From positions 124,001 to 188,000 of the forward strand of contig NZ_OY771648.1 of assembly GCF_963674925.1 (NCBI RefSeq): 64,000 nucleotides of DNA. Reading direction: 5' to 3'. Origin of the DNA: an uncultured Draconibacterium sp. (GTDB taxonomy: Bacteria > Bacteroidota > Bacteroidia > Bacteroidales > Prolixibacteraceae). The notes beneath the pieces are model-generated. The model worked only from the letters and a program-made list of their open reading frames with translations, ran no database searches and was not told the origin of the DNA. A program made the position numbers and the translations under genes. Shown here one piece after another: positions 9,039 through 17,053 of this stretch. Positions within the stretch are counted from its first letter, which is position 1, and every line of letters begins with the position of its first letter.

Positions 9039-9338
9039 AAAGGATAAAAGATGAATGATTAAGGATAGAAAGAAAGCCGGCTTGTTGAATCAAACCGGCT
9101 TTCTTTTTGAAAGGGGTCTCCAACAATAATAAAAATCCTACCCATCCTCTTATCCTTCCCTTAAAAAAAGGAAGGACGATTGTTTTGTGATTAACAGCAA
9201 AATTTCACCAATCATTCACCAGTATAGTTTACTTCCCAGAGGCTATCGTCTTTCCCTTCTGGGAAGGGAGAGATAAGAGAGAGGGTAATGGGAGTCAGTT
9301 ATGAGTCCTCCTGAAATCAACCAGAGCACTGAATATTT
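9039..9338. other. Intergenic region after pfkA
   Basis: No gene seen. It contains the pfkA terminator, then two further hairpin-forming words: TCCTTCC/GGAAGGA around 9151-9177 and CTTCCCAGA/TCTGGGAAG around 9231-9267. These pyrimidine-rich inverted words look like dispersed intergenic repeats rather than coding sequence. Confidence 0.5.
9070..9107 (+). terminator. Strong rho-independent terminator of pfkA
   Basis: GAAAGCCGG (9071-9079) is perfectly complementary to CCGGCTTTC (9094-9102) and is followed by TTTTT. Confidence 0.85.
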
Positions 9339-9959
9339 CTATAGTGGCAAATGCAATACCTTCTTCGTTTCAAAAAAAGGTTCTTCAAAATATTGCGACA
9401 GATCCTGTAGAAATATTCTTTTCCCGAAAGGTTTTACCTCTGCGGTAAGATCACCACCTTTAAGATAAATTACTCCGTTGGGCAGTGCATTTTGTTGTTT
9501 CTTCGAGATGTTTGTTCTAATCCACTTTACAAAATCGGGCAAACGTGTAACGGCGCGGCTCACTACAAAATCGTACTTTTCTTTTAACTCCTCGGCACGA
9601 ACCTGATCGGCACGCACATTTTTTAATCCCAGTGATTGGGCAACCCCGTTTACCACTTTTATTTTCTTCCCAATCGAATCAACCAAATGAAACTGCACAT
9701 CCGGGAAAAGAATGGCCAGCGGAATTCCGGGAAAACCACCACCCGTTCCCACATCCAATACTTTAGTTTTATCGTTGAAGCGAATAAACTTTGCGATACC
9801 TAACGAATGCAACACGTGACGCTCATAAAATTCAGCAAAATCTTTTCTGGAGATCACATTTATTTTTGCATTCCAATCGGCATACAACGGTTCCAATTGT
9901 TTAAACTGTTCAATCTGGGTTTCGGTTAAGTGGGGAAAATACTTTAGAATTAAATCCAT
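9339..9959 (-). CDS. rsmG: 16S rRNA m7G527 methyltransferase RsmG (GidB)
   Basis: Methylates N7 of G527 in 16S rRNA using S-adenosylmethionine. The ATG at 9959 is preferred over the one at 9998 because it gives the normal RsmG N-terminus (MDLILKYFPHLT) and places the gene 7 bases after the sigma factor stop instead of overlapping it. The SAM motif VLDVGTGGGFPGIPLAI lies at about residues 67-83, followed by HLVDSIGKKIKV and the catalytic-region VSRAVTRL. At 206 residues it is normal. It is last in an operon with the ECF sigma factor and a glycosyltransferase. Confidence 0.95.
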   Translation of the reverse strand: MDLILKYFPHLTETQIEQFKQLEPLYADWNAKINVISRKDFAEFYERHVLHSLGIAKFIRFNDKTKVLDVGTGGGFPGIPLAILFPDVQFHLVDSIGKKIKVVNGVAQSLGLKNVRADQVRAEELKEKYDFVVSRAVTRLPDFVKWIRTNISKKQQNALPNGVIYLKGGDLTAEVKPFGKRIFLQDLSQYFEEPFFETKKVLHLPL

Positions 9960-9966
9960 ACAAAAG

Positions 9967-10575
9967 TTAATCTTTTCGTCCGATCTCGGTGCTTTCAATC
10001 ATTTTAAACAGCATTTCGCGAGCTCTGAAAAGCTGTGCTTTAACTGTTCCGAGCGGCAAATCTAACTCTTTTGCAATTTCTTCGTACGAAAACTCCCTGA
10101 AATAACGAAGTTCGACCAGAATTTGATAACGCGGCTTTAACTTTCGCACTACACGCCGCAACAAAATGGCCTTTTGCTGACGAATCAGCTTTTCTTCCGG
10201 ATCGGGATCTTTCGACCGAAGTTTTATGGTTTCACTGTTATCATCCTGCCCGTTGTTTTCAATGGGTACATGCACACCCTTTTTCTTTCGTAAAAAATCG
10301 ATGCAATTGTTCGATGCGATTTTAAACAACCAGGTGCTGAATGCGTAAGTTGGCGAGTATTGATGGAGACTTTTAAATGCCTTTCCGAATGCTTCAAGTG
10401 TCAGGTCTTCGGCATCGCTGCGGTTATTCACCATTTTAAGCAGCATAAAATAAATGGCGTCTTTATATCGGTTTAACAATCGGGCAAAAGCTTTATCATC
10501 GCCAGCTAAGGCTGCTTTTACAAGCTCGTAGTCCTGCCGTGCTTTCTCCGATAGTATTACCTCCTGTTTTTCCAT
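9967..10575 (-). CDS. ECF-type RNA polymerase sigma-70 factor
   Basis: 202 residues with region 2 (about 20-90; SDAEDLTLEAFGKAFKSL and YAFSTWLFKIASNNCIDFLRKKK) and region 4 (about 135-190; RYFREFSYEEIAKELDLPLGTVKAQLFRAREML). A charged linker with a GQDDNSE stretch lies between them. No anti-sigma factor gene is adjacent. It overlaps the preceding glycosyltransferase gene by 19 bases and is followed closely by rsmG, so the three are cotranscribed. Its regulon is unknown; the TAnnTTTG boxes in the window are of the primary-sigma type. Confidence 0.93.
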   Translation of the reverse strand: MEKQEVILSEKARQDYELVKAALAGDDKAFARLLNRYKDAIYFMLLKMVNNRSDAEDLTLEAFGKAFKSLHQYSPTYAFSTWLFKIASNNCIDFLRKKKGVHVPIENNGQDDNSETIKLRSKDPDPEEKLIRQQKAILLRRVVRKLKPRYQILVELRYFREFSYEEIAKELDLPLGTVKAQLFRAREMLFKMIESTEIGRKD

Positions 10576-11714
10576 TTGTGATTTTGACTTTGCCGATTAA
10601 AGCTCCACCTGAAAAAAAGTTTATAAAAAGGCATCATAAAACTGAACACTAACGAAGTTATGAATAATTTACGTTCATTCAAACGTTTCTGCAATATTTT
10701 TATGATAACCATGAAAACCAGCAACTTAACCACCACCAAGATTGCAATAACAGGCCACAGCCTGAATGTAACCAATAAAACAAGTGCTACAAAAAGAGGA
10801 TACAAGACCTGTGTTAACCTGTCGAGAAGCAATACAATCTGTTTCCATTTGCTCAGATGTTTCTCAATACGAATGCTTTTTCGAACCAAATCTTTGAACT
10901 CTGCATGACCAACAGCAAGCTGTTTTGTAAGAATGCTTCTGTCATTAAAACAGTACTCAACATTCTTTTTTCGGATAAAACGGTTAATTACCAGTTCGAG
11001 GTTTGCATAAGGTTCCTGCACCCTGGTACCAAACCCGCCCAATTTAAAGTATTCCGCCTTTTTAAAAGCAACATTTTCTTCGTTATAAACAAACGCTAAC
11101 CCGTTAAGCGAGTACGAAGCACTTCTCACCTGCTGAAAGAAATTTTCGATGCGGTAAACTTTATTAAACCGGTTTTTGCTTGCAGTAACAGTAGTGTAAG
11201 CCACTTTTACCAGCACCTGATCGGCGCTTGCTTTATCCATTTCATTCAACCAGTCCTGCGACGGATTTTGTGCACTTACAGGGTATACCATTACCCAATC
11301 CTTTTCAGCCGACTTTAATGCAATGTTTTGCGCTAATTTTTCGGAATAACGTGTTTCCTGGCTCAGCGAAGAAAGTTTCATCCGTTGGTAGCGCTGCTTT
11401 AATAAGCCCAATACCGAGAGAGTATTGTCCTGCGAAAAATCGTCGACAACCACAACTTCCATACCCGGGCTTGCCAAATCAAGTAAACGCGGCAAAGTTT
11501 CGCGGCAATTTTCTTCTTCGTTTCGTACTACCATTAATACCGATAGCGATGCCTTTTCTGTTACCTCCGGTTTGGCTTTCGTTTTAATAAGCACCCGCAG
11601 CGGAAAAAAAAGCAAATACAAAAGCCGTAACAGCCACAATAAAACGACTACCACAAACACCACCAACTGCGTAGATGTTAGTGTATTAAAAGTATCCAAC
11701 AACTCCAGGATCAT
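10557..11714 (-). CDS. Membrane family 2 glycosyltransferase
   Basis: 385 residues: an N-terminal membrane segment (about 15-40), a GT-A family 2 domain (LSVLMVVRNEEENCRETLPRLL followed by VVVDDFSQDN with the metal-site Asp residues), and two to three C-terminal membrane segments (about 305-375). Donor and acceptor are unknown; it may build a surface glycan or glycolipid at the inner membrane. The usual DxD and QxxRW signatures of processive enzymes are not obvious. It leads the operon with the ECF sigma factor and rsmG. Confidence 0.82.
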   Translation of the reverse strand: MILELLDTFNTLTSTQLVVFVVVVLLWLLRLLYLLFFPLRVLIKTKAKPEVTEKASLSVLMVVRNEEENCRETLPRLLDLASPGMEVVVVDDFSQDNTLSVLGLLKQRYQRMKLSSLSQETRYSEKLAQNIALKSAEKDWVMVYPVSAQNPSQDWLNEMDKASADQVLVKVAYTTVTASKNRFNKVYRIENFFQQVRSASYSLNGLAFVYNEENVAFKKAEYFKLGGFGTRVQEPYANLELVINRFIRKKNVEYCFNDRSILTKQLAVGHAEFKDLVRKSIRIEKHLSKWKQIVLLLDRLTQVLYPLFVALVLLVTFRLWPVIAILVVVKLLVFMVIIKILQKRLNERKLFITSLVFSFMMPFYKLFFRWSFNRQSQNHKWKNRR

Positions 11715-11865
11715 AAAGAGAAGAAAATTCGGTATTAAAAACTAAGCAATAGTAGCAAAATTACCGGTACCAATTTATTTTCTCAGTTCGAAATTGTTTA
11801 CAGTAATTAGTTTTTATTAACAGGAACAGGCAGGTTTAAAACAAGTTCAATTCGGGTGAAATAGC

Positions 11866-11873
11866 TATATTTG
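11866..11873 (+). promoter_or_regulatory. TAnnTTTG promoter box for tgt
   Basis: TATATTTG fits the Bacteroidota -7 consensus and lies 18 bases before the chosen tgt start at 11892. This supports that start and argues against the in-frame ATG at 11871, which falls inside the box. Confidence 0.6.
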
Positions 11874-11891
11874 CCACGCAATTTTACACAA

Positions 11892-13019
11892 ATGCAATTC
11901 GAACTACAGAAAACAGCAGATAACTCGCGTGCCCGTACCGGTGTAATTACCACCGACCACGGCACAATTGAAACGCCAATATTTATGCCGGTTGGAACAG
12001 CCGGATCGGTGAAAGGAATTCATACCCGCGATATAAAAGAGGACATTAATGCCCAAATTATTTTGGGGAATACCTACCATTTGTATTTACGTCCCGGAAT
12101 TGATGTGATTGAAAAAGCAGGTGGCCTGCACAAATTCAATCGTTGGGATCGCCCGATTTTAACCGATAGCGGAGGTTTCCAGGTTTTTTCGTTGGGCGAT
12201 ATTCGCAAACTCAGCGAAGAAGGAGCGCGTTTTCAGTCGCATATCGATGGATCGTACCATATGTTCACACCTGAAAATGTGATGGATATTCAGCGTACTA
12301 TTGGCGCCGATATTATTATGGCTTTTGATGAGTGTACACCGGGCGATGCCGATTACAATTATGCCAAACGATCGCTGGAACTGACACAACGCTGGCTGGA
12401 GCGCTGTTTTAAACAGTTTAACAGTACCGAGCCCAAATATGGTTATTCGCAAACGCTATTCCCTATTGTTCAGGGAAATACATTTGCCGATTTGCGAAAA
12501 GCTGCCGTGGCCAACGTAAAAACTTTTGATGCCGATGGTTATGCAATCGGGGGTTTATCGGTTGGCGAAACAGAAGAGGAAATGTACGAAATGACGGAAG
12601 TTTGCACCGCCGATCTTCCTGAAAATAAACCTCGCTACCTGATGGGAGTTGGAACACCGGTAAATATTCTGGAAGGCATTCATCGCGGGATTGACATGTT
12701 CGATTGTGTGATGCCCACCCGAAACGGCCGCAACGGAATGTTGTTTACCAGCGAAGGCATTATTAATATCCGCAATAAAAAATGGGAAAACGACCATTCT
12801 CCCATCGATGAAAACGGAACATCGTTTGTCGACGAGTATTCAAAATCTTATCTTCGTCACCTTATAATTTCGAACGAAATGTTGGGTGCGCAAATTGCAA
12901 GTCAGCATAACCTGGCATTTTACCTGTGGCTGGTAAAAACGGCCCGCCAAAAAATACAAAACGGCGATTTTGTAAGCTGGAAAAACGAGATGGTATTAAA
13001 ACTAAAAGAAAGACTGTAG
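11892..13019 (+). CDS. tgt: tRNA-guanine transglycosylase (queuine tRNA-ribosyltransferase)
   Basis: Exchanges G34 of GUN-anticodon tRNAs for preQ1 in queuosine synthesis. 375 residues; TIM-barrel landmarks are MPVGTAGSVKG, the active-site DSGGFQVFSL, the IVQGNTFADLR loop, AIGGLSVGE and the nucleophile segment MFDCVMPTRNGRNG. The zinc-binding CxCxxC region of the usual enzyme is absent: the aligned stretch (about residues 305-322, ENGTSFVDEYSKSYLRHL) has no cysteine. The start at 11892 gives the family N-terminus MQFELQKT. It is followed 6 bases later by an LptF/LptG-type permease gene. Confidence 0.94.
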   Translation: MQFELQKTADNSRARTGVITTDHGTIETPIFMPVGTAGSVKGIHTRDIKEDINAQIILGNTYHLYLRPGIDVIEKAGGLHKFNRWDRPILTDSGGFQVFSLGDIRKLSEEGARFQSHIDGSYHMFTPENVMDIQRTIGADIIMAFDECTPGDADYNYAKRSLELTQRWLERCFKQFNSTEPKYGYSQTLFPIVQGNTFADLRKAAVANVKTFDADGYAIGGLSVGETEEEMYEMTEVCTADLPENKPRYLMGVGTPVNILEGIHRGIDMFDCVMPTRNGRNGMLFTSEGIINIRNKKWENDHSPIDENGTSFVDEYSKSYLRHLIISNEMLGAQIASQHNLAFYLWLVKTARQKIQNGDFVSWKNEMVLKLKERL

Positions 13020-13025
13020 AAAAAG

Positions 13026-14105
13026 ATGAAGTGGTATAAAACAATAGATTTTTACATTTCGAAAAAGTTCCTGGGAACTTTCTTTTATGCCATTGGTCTG
13101 ATTTTAAGTATCGCCATTGTTTTCGATATTTCTGAAAACCTCGACGAATTCCTTTCGAAAGACATTCCTATGAAGGATATTGTTTTTGACTATTACATGA
13201 ACTTTATCCCTTATTTTGCCAACCTGTTCAGTCCGCTGTTTACCTTTATTGCGGTAATTTATTTTACCTCGAAAATGACTTATAACACCGAGATTATTGC
13301 CATTTTAAGCAACGGTGTTTCTTATAGACGTTTAATGAGGCCTTACCTGGTTTCGGCACTTGTAATTGCATTGTTTTCGTTTATGCTGGGCAACTACGTT
13401 ATTCCGCCTGCCAATAAAACCATGAATGATTTCAGGCACAATTATATCAGGAGCAAATCGGTTGGTACCGAACGAAATATACACCGCCAAATTGAACCCG
13501 GCACCTACATTTATATGCAAAGTTTTAACGCCAACAATGTAGGAATGCGTTTTACTTTAGAGCGTTTCGAAGACTCGGAGTTAGTTGAAAAACTTACTGC
13601 ACAAAACATTCGATGGGACAAGGAAACCGGGAAGTGGGTAATTAATTCGTACTGGAAACGAAATATTTTTGAGGATCATGAAACCTTCGAAAAAGGTTAC
13701 CGAATGGACACCACTCTTAATATGGTACCGGGCGATTTTCAACGCCTCAGCAACGAAATGGAAACCTATACCACACCGGCACTTCTAAAAGAAATTAAAT
13801 TAATGAAGATGCGTGGTGTAAACACTATTGAATGGGAAATTGAAAAACATAAACGTATTGCGAATCCGTTTGCTGCTTTTATTTTAACACTTATTGGCGC
13901 CGGTCTTGCATCGCGCAAAGTAAAAGGAGGACTGGGACTGCACATTGGACTGGGGCTGCTACTGGCGTTCTCCTACATCCTGTTTATGCAAATTTCAACC
14001 GTATTTGCTGTTAGTGGCACTGTACCAATCGTTTTTGCTATCTGGCTACCGAATCTAATATATGCCGTACTCGCATTATTTGTTTATCGTTGGGCAGCCC
14101 GTTAA
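13026..14105 (+). CDS. LptF/LptG-family lipopolysaccharide export permease
   Basis: 359 residues; YjgP/YjgQ permease family. Six membrane segments in two groups (three in about residues 10-120, three in about 285-355) flank a large periplasmic beta-jellyroll domain. It is expected to pair with LptB and a second permease to extract lipopolysaccharide from the inner membrane. Whether it is the F or G subunit cannot be decided here. It is cotranscribed with tgt. Confidence 0.9.
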   Translation: MKWYKTIDFYISKKFLGTFFYAIGLILSIAIVFDISENLDEFLSKDIPMKDIVFDYYMNFIPYFANLFSPLFTFIAVIYFTSKMTYNTEIIAILSNGVSYRRLMRPYLVSALVIALFSFMLGNYVIPPANKTMNDFRHNYIRSKSVGTERNIHRQIEPGTYIYMQSFNANNVGMRFTLERFEDSELVEKLTAQNIRWDKETGKWVINSYWKRNIFEDHETFEKGYRMDTTLNMVPGDFQRLSNEMETYTTPALLKEIKLMKMRGVNTIEWEIEKHKRIANPFAAFILTLIGAGLASRKVKGGLGLHIGLGLLLAFSYILFMQISTVFAVSGTVPIVFAIWLPNLIYAVLALFVYRWAAR

Positions 14106-14265
14106 TATTCAGGAATTAAGTTTCGATCACCCCAGACCATGAAATGTGTTGCTATATCCAACAATTTTTCAAACATACAATACAATAATTCGAAGACATT
14201 GAACCTATGTTGGTTAATTTCCGTAGTACAGGAATACATTAGCCCACGGCAATTAAAAAAAATTA

Positions 14266-14273
14266 TAATTTTG
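14266..14273 (+). promoter_or_regulatory. TAnnTTTG promoter box for the carboxyltransferase operon
   Basis: TAATTTTG matches the -7 consensus in the 231-base gap after the permease gene, 64 bases before the carboxyltransferase start. Confidence 0.5.
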
Positions 14274-14336
14274 CCCACGCTAAATAAAAATAACACCGGT
14301 CTGCTACCGGGAAATTTATAACTAAAAAAATACTTT

Positions 14337-15881
14337 ATGTCACTAAGAAGTAACGTACTCGATCTTCGTAAAAGAAAGAAAGAAGTACAAAAAGGTGGTG
14401 GAGATAAAGCCATTGAGAAACAGGTAAAAATGGGTAAGCTCACAGCCCGTGAACGTATCCTGGCCTTGTTAGATAAAAACTCATTTCACGAATACGACTT
14501 ATTTGTAGAGCACGCCGCCAAAGATTTTGGCATGGAAGGTAAAACCTTACATGGCGACGGTGTTATTATCGGTACCGGTACTATCTACGATAAACCGGTT
14601 TGTATTTTTGCCCAGGACTTTACCGTTGCCGGTGGTTCGTTGGGTTTGATGCATGCCCGTAAAATCACAAAAATTATGGACCATGCGTTGAAAATGCGTG
14701 TTCCGTTAATTGGTATTAACGACTCGGGTGGTGCGCGTATCCAGGAAGGTGTTAACTCGCTGGCCGGTTACGGTGAGATTTTCTTCCGTAACACACTGGC
14801 ATCAGGTGTAATTCCTCAAATCTCGGTAATTCTTGGCCCATGTGCCGGTGGAGCGGTTTATTCGCCAGCACTTACCGACTTTGTTTTTGTGGTAGAAAAC
14901 ATTTCGAAAATGTTCATTACCGGACCGTCGGTAGTTAAATCAGTTTTGGGCGAAGAAGTTTCGATGGAAGAACTGGGCGGTGCAAAAGTACATGCCGAAG
15001 TTACCGGAAATGCACATTTCTATGCCGAAACTGAAATGGAATGTTTTGATCAGATAAAAACACTGATCAGCTTTATTCCACGTAGTAACCTGAAAAAAGC
15101 ATTACCACATAAACCTAAAGCGCCGTTAAAAGGAGTTAAGGTTGAAGACATTGTTCCTGCTGATCCAAGAATTCCTTACGATATGCGCGATGTACTTAAA
15201 AGCATCACCGATGGTTCTGAATTTTTTGAGGTAATGGAACGTTTTGCGCCAAACATCATTGTTGGTTTTGGTCGTATGAATGGCGAAACTGTTGGTTTTG
15301 TTGCCAACCAGCCAATGGTACTTGCTGGAGTACTTGATATTGACAGTTCGGACAAAGCAGCTCGTTTTATCCGTTACTGCGACGCTTTCAACATTCCTAT
15401 TATTACCATGGAAGACTTGCCGGGCTACCTGCCAGGTGTAGACCAGGAGCATGCCGGAGTAATTCGTCACGGTGCAAAAATTCTTTATGCATACAGCGAA
15501 GCTACCGTTCCAAAAGTAACTGTTATTGTGCGTAAAGCTTATGGAGGTGGTTACATTGCCATGAACTCGCGTCACCTACGTGCCGACTTTGTTTTCGCAT
15601 GGCCAACAGCCGAAATTGCAGTTATGGGACCGGAAGGTGCTGCTAACATCGTATTCCGCAAAGAAATTGCAGAAGCCGAGAATCCGGAAGAAATGCGCCA
15701 GCAAAAAATCGAGGAGTACAAAGAGAAGTTTGCCAATCCTTATGTTGCTGCTGCACAAGGTTATATCGACGAGGTAATCGAGCCTAGCGAAACACGTTCA
15801 CGCATATTGCATGCCTTACAGGTTTCTGAAAACAAGAGTGCTTCTATGCCAGCTAAAAAACATGGAATTCCTCCGTTTTAA
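14337..15881 (+). CDS. Acyl-CoA carboxylase/decarboxylase carboxyltransferase subunit
   Basis: 514 residues of the PccB/MmdA family: twin crotonase-like domains with the acyl-CoA site (IGINDSGGARIQEGVNSLAGYGEIF) and the biotin site (LPGYLPGVDQEHAGVIRHGAKILYA). It transfers CO2 between carboxybiotin and an acyl-CoA, most likely propionyl/methylmalonyl-CoA. A biotin-carrier gene follows after 20 bases. No biotin carboxylase and no sodium-pump beta subunit are adjacent, so carboxylase versus decarboxylase cannot be settled. Confidence 0.92.
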   Translation: MSLRSNVLDLRKRKKEVQKGGGDKAIEKQVKMGKLTARERILALLDKNSFHEYDLFVEHAAKDFGMEGKTLHGDGVIIGTGTIYDKPVCIFAQDFTVAGGSLGLMHARKITKIMDHALKMRVPLIGINDSGGARIQEGVNSLAGYGEIFFRNTLASGVIPQISVILGPCAGGAVYSPALTDFVFVVENISKMFITGPSVVKSVLGEEVSMEELGGAKVHAEVTGNAHFYAETEMECFDQIKTLISFIPRSNLKKALPHKPKAPLKGVKVEDIVPADPRIPYDMRDVLKSITDGSEFFEVMERFAPNIIVGFGRMNGETVGFVANQPMVLAGVLDIDSSDKAARFIRYCDAFNIPIITMEDLPGYLPGVDQEHAGVIRHGAKILYAYSEATVPKVTVIVRKAYGGGYIAMNSRHLRADFVFAWPTAEIAVMGPEGAANIVFRKEIAEAENPEEMRQQKIEEYKEKFANPYVAAAQGYIDEVIEPSETRSRILHALQVSENKSASMPAKKHGIPPF

Positions 15882-15901
15882 ACCACTAAAAGAATTGCAT
15901 T

Positions 15902-16228
15902 ATGGCAGAAGAAAAAGAGCTTAAAAACCTTGTTATCCAAGGAGCTGTTTACAAAACAACTTATACCAAAAGGTTTGAGAACAGGATTAAATATGTAACT
16001 CCGGATCCGAATGAACTCTATTCATTTATTCCGGGAACGATCATCGATATTTTTATAAAAACAAAACAAAAGGTGAAAGAAGGAGAAACACTTCTGTTGC
16101 TTGAGGCCATGAAAATGGAAAACCAGGTAAGAATGCCTTTTGATGGAGAGATTGTAAAAATTCACGTTAAAAAAGGCGAGGTTATTCCTAACCGCCATTT
16201 AATGATTGAAATTAAACCGACAAAATAA
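15902..16228 (+). CDS. Biotin carboxyl carrier protein
   Basis: 108 residues with a C-terminal biotinyl domain: the biotinylated lysine is Lys71 in LLLLEAMKMENQVRMPF. It begins without the long Ala/Pro linker seen in decarboxylase gamma subunits. It carries carboxybiotin to the carboxyltransferase encoded 20 bases upstream. A strong terminator follows, so the operon ends here with only two genes. Confidence 0.92.
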   Translation: MAEEKELKNLVIQGAVYKTTYTKRFENRIKYVTPDPNELYSFIPGTIIDIFIKTKQKVKEGETLLLLEAMKMENQVRMPFDGEIVKIHVKKGEVIPNRHLMIEIKPTK

Positions 16229-16251
16229 CTCGAAACGAGTTTAGAAATACT

Positions 16252-16283
16252 AAAACCGCACAATTAAATTGTGCGGTTTTTTT
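16252..16283 (+). terminator. Terminator of the carboxyltransferase-biotin carrier operon
   Basis: AAAACCGCACAA pairs with TTGTGCGGTTTT across a short A/T loop and continues into a T-run. Confidence 0.85.
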
Positions 16284-16384
16284 GTTTCGTTTAAGTGAAC
16301 TATCCCGACGCATAACTTTCAGGATCAGTCCTATTTCTGAATTTCGATTCACGTTAGCCTGCGAAATTATATTCTCACTAATAC

Positions 16385-16418
16385 AAAAAAGAGTTGCCTC
16401 AACTAAGCGGCAACTCTC
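16385..16418 (-). terminator. Terminator of the WMTN-repeat protein gene
   Basis: GAGTTGCC (16391-16398) pairs with GGCAACTC (16409-16416). On the minus strand a run of six T follows. Confidence 0.8.
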
Positions 16419-16455
16419 AAAAATCCAAATAAAACTAATCGCGTTTTCTATTTAT

Positions 16456-16872
16456 CTACAAATTCCAAACTTTTTCGTTAATCATCCAGTTTTCAAGGCC
16501 TAAATTTCCTTCAGCTTCTGTTTCTGCTGTTGGTGCTACTTGCCAGGCAATTTCGTTGGTCATCCATTCTTCCAACTTCAGGTTGGCTTCTGCGGTATTG
16601 GCTGCCCAGTCGATAGAAGTAGACCACACATCGCTGTTTGTCATCCAGCTTTCAAGGTTAAGCGATTCTTCCTGCGCTTCAACAAAATTCGTTAGGTCTG
16701 AAGTGCTCCAAATCGCATCGTTTGTCATCCAGCTTTCAAGGCTCAATGCTGTTTCTGTAATGCTCTCATGGCCCGAGGCTTTTGTTACTTTCTCTGTTGC
16801 GTTAGCTGTTCCTATTGTAAAGATGACGGCTATAATAAGTGCAACTGTTTTTAAATTAAATCTAGTTTTCAT
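16456..16872 (-). CDS. Small secreted protein with four LxLExWMTNxxxW repeats
   Basis: 138 residues from the ATG at 16872, chosen because a signal peptide starts there (basic MKTRFNLK, hydrophobic core, cleavage after ANA). The frame upstream to 16980 is Lys-rich and unlike a signal. The mature chain is about 110 acidic residues. It has four copies of a motif: LSLESWMTNDAIW, LNLESWMTNSDVW, LKLEEWMTNEIAW and LGLENWMINEKVW, spaced about 27 residues apart. No cysteine, no catalytic motif and no known domain recognised. It is probably periplasmic or extracellular. It stands alone with its own promoter-like box and terminator; function unknown. Confidence 0.75.
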   Translation of the reverse strand: MKTRFNLKTVALIIAVIFTIGTANATEKVTKASGHESITETALSLESWMTNDAIWSTSDLTNFVEAQEESLNLESWMTNSDVWSTSIDWAANTAEANLKLEEWMTNEIAWQVAPTAETEAEGNLGLENWMINEKVWNL

Positions 16873-16955
16873 GTTTTCTGTTTTCAATTGTTTTCTTACT
16901 AATTGTTTGTTTTCAAATGCCTTCGTAAAGGACTTTTTTGTTTTCTTGTTTTCAG
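16872..16955 (-). promoter_or_regulatory. 5' leader with six GAAAACA heptamers
   Basis: Reading the minus strand towards the start codon, the heptamer GAAAACA occurs six times (two near 16937-16954, four between 16872 and 16915). The last one overlaps the ATG. Two bases between some copies suggest a deliberate repeat rather than simple A-richness. Confidence 0.5.
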
Positions 16956-16977
16956 TTAATATGACTATTAACGAGTA

Positions 16978-16986
16978 CAAAGGTTA
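16978..16986 (-). promoter_or_regulatory. Promoter-like box for the WMTN-repeat gene
   Basis: The minus strand reads TAACCTTTGTACT, close to TAnnTTTG with one extra base. It implies a leader of roughly 100 bases before the ATG at 16872. Confidence 0.4.
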
Positions 16987-17053
16987 CATCTCGTTTTGTT
17001 AAAAAGAATAAAAAAAATGTTAATGAGTTCTTAAGGTCGGTAAACGTCCGGGG

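Noticed and set aside
11871..11891. Upstream in-frame start for tgt
   Set aside because: Falls inside the TATATTTG promoter box, and the family N-terminus begins at 11892.
16556..17002. Plus-strand frame opposite the WMTN-repeat gene
   Set aside because: The minus strand has a signal peptide, repeats, promoter box and terminator; the plus frame has none of these.
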